Assembly (NCBI RefSeq): GCF_000427785.1
Contig: NZ_ATYR01000015.1
Coordinates: 62,001 to 126,000, forward strand
Reading direction: 5' to 3'
DNA length: 64,000 nucleotides
Source: Massilia alkalitolerans DSM 17462
GTDB lineage: Bacteria > Pseudomonadota > Gammaproteobacteria > Burkholderiales > Burkholderiaceae_D
In this document: one piece after another, positions 58,801 to 64,000 of the stretch
How the letters are laid out: each line of letters begins with the position of its first letter
Numbering within the stretch: position 1 is the first letter of the stretch
Program-made: the position numbers and the translations under genes
The notes under the pieces: generated by a model
Database searches by the model: none
Told to the model about the DNA's origin: nothing
The model's input: only the letters and a program-made list of their open reading frames with translations

Positions 58801-61800
58801 CGGCGACGCGCTGCGCCGCCTGCAGACCGAGATGCGCCGCATCAAGCGCATGATCGACGGAGTCAAGACCCAGACCACCAGCTTCGGCAGCCTGCTGTTC
58901 ACGACCCAACGCACGCTCAACGTGGCGCTGCAAGCCCGCTTTGCCGGTGAGCGGGCGGTCGAGAAGATCCGCGAAGGCAAGAAGCCGATCATCTTCCTGG
59001 AGCAGACCTTTGAGCAGCGCATCAAGGAAGCGCTGGATGACCCGGATACCGTGAAGAACGAGGACGGCACCTACACGATCCGACCGCAGACCCTGAAGCT
59101 GACCTTGCGCGCCATGTACGACACGGTCGTGCGCATGACCCACGTCGACGCTGAGGGCAATCGCATTGAAGGCAGCGTGCTGGACTCGCAGTTCATGGCG
59201 TCCGAGGACGAACGTGAGGCGATCAAGGAAGGCCTGAATACCCTGGACGAAATGATCGACCAGCTGCCCGACGATCTGTACTGCTCCCCGATCGACACGA
59301 TCTGCAACGCGATCCGCAATGCCGGCTTCACTGTCGGCGAGGCCACTGGCCGTAAATATAAGGTCATCGAAATGAGCCATGACCATTGGACCGTCGCCTC
59401 GCGCACGGCCCAGGAGTCGAAGATTAGCAACATCGAGCGCGGCTTCAACTTCGGCGACTACGACGCACTGGTGGGCAACAAGGCGATGTCGACCGGCATG
59501 AGCCTGCACGCCTCGGAAGACTTTACCGACCAGCGCCAGCGCACGGAAATGTTCTGCCAGGTGTTCGGCGATATCGTCGACTACGTGCAGGCGATCGGCC
59601 GCGCGGATCGTCGCGGCCAGGTTGTTCCGCCAGAAGTGGAAATGCTCGCGTCGGGCCTGCAGTCCGAGGCACGGATCATGATGGTGCACTATGGCCACCT
59701 GCGTAAGCTGTACGCCTCGGCCACCAGTAACCGTTCCAGCCGCTTCGAGCTCCACGAGCTGCCAGACCTGTTCAACAGCGTGGGCGACGCATCCGTGCGT
59801 GACTTCCTGCAGGCCAATCCGGCGATCGCAACCCGCCTGGGTATCGAGTTCCGCTCCTTTATGCCGGCGGCTATCCACCCGGACGGTACCGAGGTCAATG
59901 CGTCCATGCATGGCCTGGCCAAACGCACCGTTTCGCGCCTGGATCTGCTGCCGGACAAGGAATCGCGCACCGTGTACCAGGAGATCACGTACAACTTCAA
60001 CGAGGTGGTCGCGGAACTGAACGAGCAGGGGATCAACCCGCTGCGCACCAACGTGCTCGACATGGCCAGCTTCGACGCCGCGGCGATCACCGGCTCGGAG
60101 GACCTGTTGCCGGCGCGCCTGAACGAGCAGGGCGACGTCGATTCCGTCTTCGACGAGGCCGTCGAGCTGCAAACGGTCACGACCAAGTATCGTGTGGCGG
60201 CCCGCAAGTGGGACGACACGCTGGCGGAGATCGAGCAGAACACGCACCGGATGTTCTTCGAATCGCAGCGCGCGCGCGCAGCCGGCGGCACGCCAGACTT
60301 CGTGCCTGACCTGGAAACCCCGGCGATCTACCGTTCCGCGGGCAAGGACGTGATGGGCCCGATGACCGGCGCCATCCGCATGGTGCCTTCTGGCCTGCGC
60401 ACCCGCGTCGAGAAGATGTTCGACGCCATGCTGGTAATGATGCGTTCGTCCGACGCAGCGCGCCAGGGCGCCGATCAAACCGTTGAGCCGGGCCGGGCCC
60501 AGGATGAACACGGGAACCAGCTGATCACCCCGACACAGGTGATCGAGCGCCGCCGCAATTGGCTGCTGCAGCACCTGCAGCATTTCATGCCTGGTCAGCA
60601 CGTCATTGTGCGCGAGCGCCACTTCGGTATTGGCGAAGAGAAGGTGCTGAAGGGCGCCGTGACTTCGCTGACGCTGCCGCCGCGCGGCCGTGAGACCAAC
60701 CTGGCGCGCTGGGTGGTCACGGTCCAGATGGCCGGCTGGACGGCCCCGCAGCGCTTTACCCTGGCCGACCTGTACAAGAAGCAGTTCACCGGCTCGGACC
60801 TGTGGTTGCCGGGCGCGGAGCGTATCGACGACGGTCTGCTCAGCCGCGAGGTGCCGGACGAGTTCAATGCTTACCTCGAGCGCGACCACGTCTCGAAGCG
60901 CTACGTCCTGTGTGGCAACCTGTTCCGTGCGGCCTCGATCGCGGCCAAGCACAGGATCGGCGCCGGCGCGGTGCTGCAGATGCCGGCGGAAGCCCCTCGC
61001 CGCGTGATCAACATCCGTCCGTACATGACGAAGGAATCGATCTACTCGACCGTGCCGGTGGAGCTGGGACCTGAGGGCGTTACCACGCTCTTCTGCTCGA
61101 CCTGGTCGGGCCTGAATCGTCCGCCGGCGAAAAACGCCCACTACTGGCAGGAATTCATGCGTTCGAGCCTGGAAAGCCGTGCACTGCATTCGAACGCCGA
61201 TTCGAAGAACGCCGATGTGTCGCTCTACTGGCTGCCGACGCGTACCACCTGGCAGCAGGACCTGCAGGAAGGCTTGAGCGAAGACGAAATGGATCAGCGC
61301 CGCACCGCTCGTGGCCAGCAGGGCGAGCACCTCCTCGCCGGTATTGGCGCGCGCATTCGCAAGACCTGCCTGGACCGCGAGGAGCAGTCAGCCCTGGCTA
61401 CGGCCATCAACACGGAACTCGGCTACGAGATGGTCAAGATCGAGCGCGGCAAGCAGGGGGCGGCCACGGTCCGGATGATCTTGCGCTTCACCGATGCTGA
61501 CGGCAACCGCGACAGCGACGACAAGATCCGCGAAAAGCTGGCAGTGTTTACTCGCCACGTGATGAGCGCAACCGAGACCCGCCAGTTCTACTCGACCTCG
61601 CCGGAAATGCGTCTGCTGGCCATGGCTGTCACCCAACGTACCCGTGAGCAGTCGCGCGCCCTGCGCGAGGCCGCGCACGAGGACAAGATGATGCGTCGCC
61701 AGATGCAGCGCATGCACCTGGATGGAGGCGATGACGACGAGGTCGATGGTCAGGACGCGGGCGAAGATGAAGTCGAGCCCGATGGCGGCGAGGATGACGC

Positions 61801-61822
61801 GAGCGAGCAGCGCGCCGCCTGA
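55823..61822 (+). CDS. Giant strawberry-notch-like superfamily 2 helicase (polyvalent-type)
   Basis: 1999 residues from the ATG at 55823 (GGAGT upstream). Walker A is GDQTGAGKG at about 572, a DEAD-like box DESH near 702, and motif VI QAIGRADRRGQ near 1256. These lie in a helicase core of about 560-1330, as in strawberry-notch family proteins and phage DarB-like antirestriction helicases. The N-terminal 560 and C-terminal 670 residues are unassigned, ending in an acidic tail (DGGDDDEVDGQDAGEDE). No methylase motifs were seen. Such proteins are believed to be injected with DNA or to protect it. That is inference. Confidence 0.75.
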   Translation: MPTWFDLGKEGVTLRFIKEEGFKESLLIIAGVPIGSPEWEACQREPLGFKKVKTGKPFLIRPFSPTKTPMLSDFRTVFPLARQIQVPSAQDVRLRLQGGPTLSAQEIAITAALRVAAPIGMNLMGQRVFERPEGERFVVDAEGQRVEEGALPAAFMLRADDSNLVSCVRGFIAGLMAGSHADVADVNRFVDVLYGRGASLDRRKVEEVAQTIEAEMAKRVLERHELAGDAAYREAQLLYENSPPYAGPQKDAGAIPLPAAIAAQELVRAFGGEGSVPIYIPQLNDGAVASLLGRNYVALTDPATPESADGRLRSFVPDSVTVVERAFTESVPPHRLSMISRDDVTAETLEDVRGAMARRHQNGLTILTFPEYSSAVDVDRQAEKERVNAFLRGLQTDYDVLGIGLLSPVMRRKMNLQSGLMMVTVGRKFSAKERELRGEDWVPRRQETMYDWDALRTYTNDVLVRVHESAGRKMTAEEEAALRANENAENSYQLPYESFSRNGDVQLMIPRNLAGPSYKALQNLQDRSGNIDEYVRNAIGFTDEQFAYLAPEQVDAAALMVSALDRDKGFVLGDQTGAGKGATIATSVSYAWQRGLSVIFVTKQDSLFSDFYRDLKKTGLHTQLRPMVLNHGAQVVDQFSENLDKIATGVTRKKFAENFQFGLEGFDNPNLVFCTYSQFSKGEDSDKAEWIKSIAPNCIVIFDESHIAAGDTSQLGSVCTSVANAAKAVVYSSATWLKDARQMSFYSRMLPSSIDTSMVSEAMQAGGESIQEVFTAMLAEDGLFIRRERDASQLDIMMTVDDARLADNEKISDQVAIILQGLQRLCGVTDQVGRRLTRGQIQKLDTAQRFIQATLDRANNSSREAILALRARTAQDATAPEEEADGGNDEAIDEAARQAAELVANTYARQMANDEGVAGRAESENEEFLAAGHAAHVIDAEAIAVDEAQALLDGGMPAEGGLANLLDLRIEDLGLTAEQTAKLSTDIGMLGEDGDALRRLQTEMRRIKRMIDGVKTQTTSFGSLLFTTQRTLNVALQARFAGERAVEKIREGKKPIIFLEQTFEQRIKEALDDPDTVKNEDGTYTIRPQTLKLTLRAMYDTVVRMTHVDAEGNRIEGSVLDSQFMASEDEREAIKEGLNTLDEMIDQLPDDLYCSPIDTICNAIRNAGFTVGEATGRKYKVIEMSHDHWTVASRTAQESKISNIERGFNFGDYDALVGNKAMSTGMSLHASEDFTDQRQRTEMFCQVFGDIVDYVQAIGRADRRGQVVPPEVEMLASGLQSEARIMMVHYGHLRKLYASATSNRSSRFELHELPDLFNSVGDASVRDFLQANPAIATRLGIEFRSFMPAAIHPDGTEVNASMHGLAKRTVSRLDLLPDKESRTVYQEITYNFNEVVAELNEQGINPLRTNVLDMASFDAAAITGSEDLLPARLNEQGDVDSVFDEAVELQTVTTKYRVAARKWDDTLAEIEQNTHRMFFESQRARAAGGTPDFVPDLETPAIYRSAGKDVMGPMTGAIRMVPSGLRTRVEKMFDAMLVMMRSSDAARQGADQTVEPGRAQDEHGNQLITPTQVIERRRNWLLQHLQHFMPGQHVIVRERHFGIGEEKVLKGAVTSLTLPPRGRETNLARWVVTVQMAGWTAPQRFTLADLYKKQFTGSDLWLPGAERIDDGLLSREVPDEFNAYLERDHVSKRYVLCGNLFRAASIAAKHRIGAGAVLQMPAEAPRRVINIRPYMTKESIYSTVPVELGPEGVTTLFCSTWSGLNRPPAKNAHYWQEFMRSSLESRALHSNADSKNADVSLYWLPTRTTWQQDLQEGLSEDEMDQRRTARGQQGEHLLAGIGARIRKTCLDREEQSALATAINTELGYEMVKIERGKQGAATVRMILRFTDADGNRDSDDKIREKLAVFTRHVMSATETRQFYSTSPEMRLLAMAVTQRTREQSRALREAAHEDKMMRRQMQRMHLDGGDDDEVDGQDAGEDEVEPDGGEDDASEQRAA

Positions 61823-61828
61823 TATCGC

Positions 61829-63190
61829 TTACGGACTAGGGGCCTGGCCAGGCTCCTCCTCTTGCAGGATCTCGTCGCTCTGCTCTGGCCCTTCGGTAAT
61901 TCGCTTTCCGAGGCGCGTTGAGATCGACGAGATCCGCTGCACAAGGCGCTCAGCCATGACCTTTTCTTGCGGGTTCAGCACAGGGCGCAGCTGCTCGACG
62001 ACGGCCGATGCTGCCGCCGGCACCTGGCGAGCCATGTCGAGCGCAAGGTTCACCATGTACTTCGGCGCCACGCCGAGGCTGCCGGCGAGATCATGGATAT
62101 GGGCTTGAGTGATCTTGCCGGGCTCCGTCTCACCGCCGATCTCAAAGGCAAACTTTGCAGCCAGGCCGGGATAGACCCGCGTACACATCAGGTCGTAGAA
62201 CGGCGCCAGTCGCAGGCCACCAGGCGTAGCGATAATCGACAAATTCTTCGCGTGAGAGTCGTCATTTCCGGCGCACAGGTTGAAGAAGAGCCAGCGCAGC
62301 AGCTGCAAGCGGTCCACCGCCGGGCGGGCCGAGATCTCAAGTAGGTCATAGCAGTCCTTGAACGTCGGGCCGCCTTCGGCCTCGTATTTCACGTCTGAAG
62401 GCTTCTCGAGCATTTGGCAGAAATCTGCCTGCCAGATGCGTTTCAGGGAGCCGTCAGGCTGCCGTTCCCGGTCGTATCGCTCGACGAGACACGCGCGAGT
62501 GTTCGGCTGGTACGCCACCTTCGCGGTTCGGAGGCCGCATTTGACGGCCGCGAGCATGATGATCGTCTCGTTTACGGCCGATGCAAACACCTTGATGTCG
62601 CTGCGCTGGATATCCGGCTTGAGGATGTGGGTCGAGGGCGCGTTGCCCATGGGCCGTGCGGGCTTGCCCTCTTCGTCGACGTACAGGAGTAGCTTGAACT
62701 GCGCGCCAGACAGGGACATGCGAGGCGTGGGTAAAGCTGCGGCCTCGCGCTCGATCTCCTCCCGTTCAGTCGACTGGGCTCCGTCGGCGTGGACCAGCAG
62801 GTCGACCTGGTCCCACGTGAGGTGCTGGTAGATGGGAGACTGCAGGGTTTCGCCTTCCGGAACCAGGACGAACGCGCCGGCGCTCTCCCCCCCGACGCGG
62901 GAGAGCAGGCCGAAAACCGTTGAAACCTTCTCTCGAATGCTGATGACCTTGCGCTGGTCCCCTTCAGGGAGAAGATTCTCGAAGAAGGCGGCAACCGCAG
63001 GCGTCTCGACCTGCTCGGGCGTCAACGGCAAACCCGGCACAATAGGCTTGGCGCCAGGCGTGGTCAGCCACGTTTGGCTGTAGCTGAACGACAGCGGGTC
63101 GGTATTGTGGAGCGTACCAACCAGCCCGTCTGGGCCATACACCCAGAGGGCTTCGGGGATGCGCTTGGCGGATATTTGTGATGAACTCAC
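61829..63190 (-). CDS. hipA: HipA-family serine/threonine kinase toxin
   Basis: 453 residues with a GTG start that overlaps the hipB stop (GTGA). It carries the HipA N-terminal region (ALWVYGPDGLVGTL) and C-terminal kinase motifs: TFKDCYDLL, LRWLFFNLCAGNDDSHAKNLS near 310 and LAPFYDLMCT. HipA phosphorylates glutamyl-tRNA synthetase or related targets and is neutralised by HipB. Convergent with the giant helicase gene, only 6 nt apart. Confidence 0.92.
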   Translation of the reverse strand: MSSSQISAKRIPEALWVYGPDGLVGTLHNTDPLSFSYSQTWLTTPGAKPIVPGLPLTPEQVETPAVAAFFENLLPEGDQRKVISIREKVSTVFGLLSRVGGESAGAFVLVPEGETLQSPIYQHLTWDQVDLLVHADGAQSTEREEIEREAAALPTPRMSLSGAQFKLLLYVDEEGKPARPMGNAPSTHILKPDIQRSDIKVFASAVNETIIMLAAVKCGLRTAKVAYQPNTRACLVERYDRERQPDGSLKRIWQADFCQMLEKPSDVKYEAEGGPTFKDCYDLLEISARPAVDRLQLLRWLFFNLCAGNDDSHAKNLSIIATPGGLRLAPFYDLMCTRVYPGLAAKFAFEIGGETEPGKITQAHIHDLAGSLGVAPKYMVNLALDMARQVPAAASAVVEQLRPVLNPQEKVMAERLVQRISSISTRLGKRITEGPEQSDEILQEEEPGQAPSP

Positions 63191-63417
63191 GATTTCTCCC
63201 TGATGATGAGCTCCAAGCCTAGCAGCGACAGCACGTCGATCACCGACTGCATCTGCAAGGTCTCTTTTCCCCGTTCGAGGTCGATGAGGAATCTGTTGCT
63301 TTTCCCAGCCAGTCCGGCTACGTCGAGCTGGGTTAGTCCCTGTTTTTTGCGCGCTGCACGCGCGATTTTTCCGAGTTCGACTGTCGACGTGACCTTCTCA
63401 TAATCAGTGCTATCCAT
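63187..63417 (-). CDS. hipB: HipB-like antitoxin (Xre family)
   Basis: 76 residues from the ATG at 63417 with GAGG five nt upstream. A TTG-initiated longer form to 63441 would run into the operator. Helix-turn-helix ARKKQGLTQLDVAGLAGKSNRFLIDLERGK, in pieces, spans residues 20-50. It represses its own operon through the palindromes next to its start and binds HipA. Confidence 0.92.
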   Translation of the reverse strand: MDSTDYEKVTSTVELGKIARAARKKQGLTQLDVAGLAGKSNRFLIDLERGKETLQMQSVIDVLSLLGLELIIREKS

Positions 63418-63426
63418 GGTTACCTC

Positions 63427-63552
63427 AATGTGAGCGCTCAATCACATTCTAGCACCAGCATCGGTGGAAATAGAAAAATATGAGTGATCTATCACTTTAC
63501 GGTCAGTAAAGAATCGATCTACACAAAATATGATCGATCGATCACCTGTGAT
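63427..63552. promoter_or_regulatory. HipB operator region with three palindromes
   Basis: AATGTGA...TCACATT (63427-63448) lies directly upstream of the hipB Shine-Dalgarno site. AGTGAT-CT-ATCACT (63483-63496) and ATCAC-CT-GTGAT (63541-63552) lie upstream. All contain TCAC/GTGA arms, so they are probably bound by the same regulator. Confidence 0.6.
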
Positions 63553-63605
63553 AGGCTCCTATGACCCTGACGCCAATTAAAATTCGTGGTGGATATGTTT
63601 CTTTT

Positions 63606-63615
63606 GCGCAACCAC
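63606..63615 (+). promoter_or_regulatory. Degenerate dispersed motif copy 13
   Basis: GCGCAACCAC (63606-63615) keeps the CAACCAC core but lacks CGC. It lies 90 nt before the topoisomerase-like gene. The -10 box is not clear at the usual spacing. Confidence 0.35.
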
Positions 63616-63705
63616 TGATGATGCCTGGGACATCTTGCCAACTTTCAATTCCCCATCGATTCTTGTACCATAGCTATCTTATGAAACAAAATTGGGACCT
63701 CTAGA

Positions 63706-64000
63706 ATGCCTCGGACCGTGATCCTGGCCGAAAAAGCTGCGGTAGCGAAGGAGATTGCATCCTATCTGGCGCAGCAGCAAGGCGGCCGGTCCAGGCGTGA
63801 GGAGTGCGGGTACCGGCTTCCCAACGGCGATTTTGTCGGCTACACCAACGGCCACCTGATCGACATGGCACCGATCGATCAATACCTTGCGCCAGAGCTG
63901 GCGCGGGAAGATCCTTTCACCTACCTGCCGGTGATCCCCTCGGTACACAAGCGTTCGCCCCGGTCTGCCCGGAAAGAGGATGGAACGGTAGTCATGCGCG
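63706..64000 (+). CDS. Second topoisomerase IA-like protein, 3' end missing
   Basis: The frame is open to the window edge (98 codons). The start MPRTVILAEKAAVAKEIASYL and then GDFVGYTNGHLIDMA match the Toprim opening of topoisomerase III (compare LIIAEKPSVA in topB). GGGA lies upstream. A 7-codon open frame (ATGAAACAAAATTGG..., 63681-63704) ends just before the start, possibly a leader. It could be a second topB or a shorter Toprim protein. Confidence 0.6.
   Translation, partial: MPRTVILAEKAAVAKEIASYLAQQQGGRSRREECGYRLPNGDFVGYTNGHLIDMAPIDQYLAPELAREDPFTYLPVIPSVHKRSPRSARKEDGTVVMR

Noticed and set aside
56534..61330. A 1598-codon open frame on the minus strand
   Set aside because: It lies opposite the giant helicase, is rich in His, Arg, Leu and Val from codon-mirroring, and shows no domain. 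It is a GC-rich shadow.
1..64000. tRNA, rRNA or CRISPR-Cas genes
   Set aside because: None could be recognised on either strand.

Overview
The window looks like about 64 kb of a large self-transmissible plasmid (or a plasmid-like conjugative element) from a GC-rich proteobacterium. A betaproteobacterium of the Oxalobacteraceae/Burkholderiales type is my best guess, from the base composition, the DUF4214-tailed CAP lipoprotein and the general protein style. This is inference, since no rRNA or chromosomal marker is present.

Layout, left to right. 1-14.7 kb (minus strand) is one long operon. It starts with four type IVB (I-type, Dot/Icm-like) transfer genes, dotD/traH, dotC/traI, dotB/traJ and icmT/traK. 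It continues with a thin type IVb pilus set: a TcpQ-like protein, secretin PilN, PilO, PilP, ATPase PilQ, PilR, major pilin PilS, two minor pilins and a Cys-rich PilV-like tip protein. A strong terminator follows, and then a secreted CAP-domain lipoprotein that runs off the edge. 14.7-15.75 kb is an iteron origin with nine full 18-bp iterons. 15.75-24 kb is the maintenance region: the Rep initiator, ParA/ParB, a winged-helix protein, a GIY-YIG-like protein, a 0.6-kb structured-looking stretch between 47-bp direct repeats, and a second, actin-like ParM/StbA partition pair with a centromere-like repeat cluster.

24-41 kb is an accessory or establishment region. It holds a tyrosine recombinase, a UvrD-like helicase, an ADP-ribosyltransferase-like protein, a full topoisomerase III, H-NS, HU and SSB-like proteins, a polyvalent-type protein with an HExxH motif, and several unknowns, one with a likely frameshift. 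41-52.4 kb (plus strand) is the second half of the type IVB secretion system: DotJ-like, DotI/TraM, DotH/TraN, DotG/TraO, DotF/TraP-like, TraQ, TraR, IcmJ/DotN (TraT) and DotO/TraU. 52.4-64 kb holds a membrane protein, an abundant-looking acidic-tailed protein, an IS4-family insertion sequence, a 1999-residue strawberry-notch-like helicase, a HipBA toxin-antitoxin pair and the start of a second topoisomerase-like protein.

The most notable non-coding signal is a dispersed motif, TTGCAACCACGC(C), in at least 12 non-coding places plus one degenerate copy. It sits just upstream of helicase, ADP-ribosyltransferase-like, polyvalent, traR, acidic-tailed and giant-helicase genes. In several cases a -10-like box follows TTGCAA after exactly 20 nt. 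I read it as a plasmid-wide promoter or operator module that may co-ordinate genes used on entry into a new host. A second shared palindrome, TTAGGT-N10-ACCTAA, lies upstream of the recombinase region and of the dotJ-dotO operon. The relaxase, coupling protein (DotL/TrbC), DotM and DotA/TraY were not found here and are presumably outside the window.
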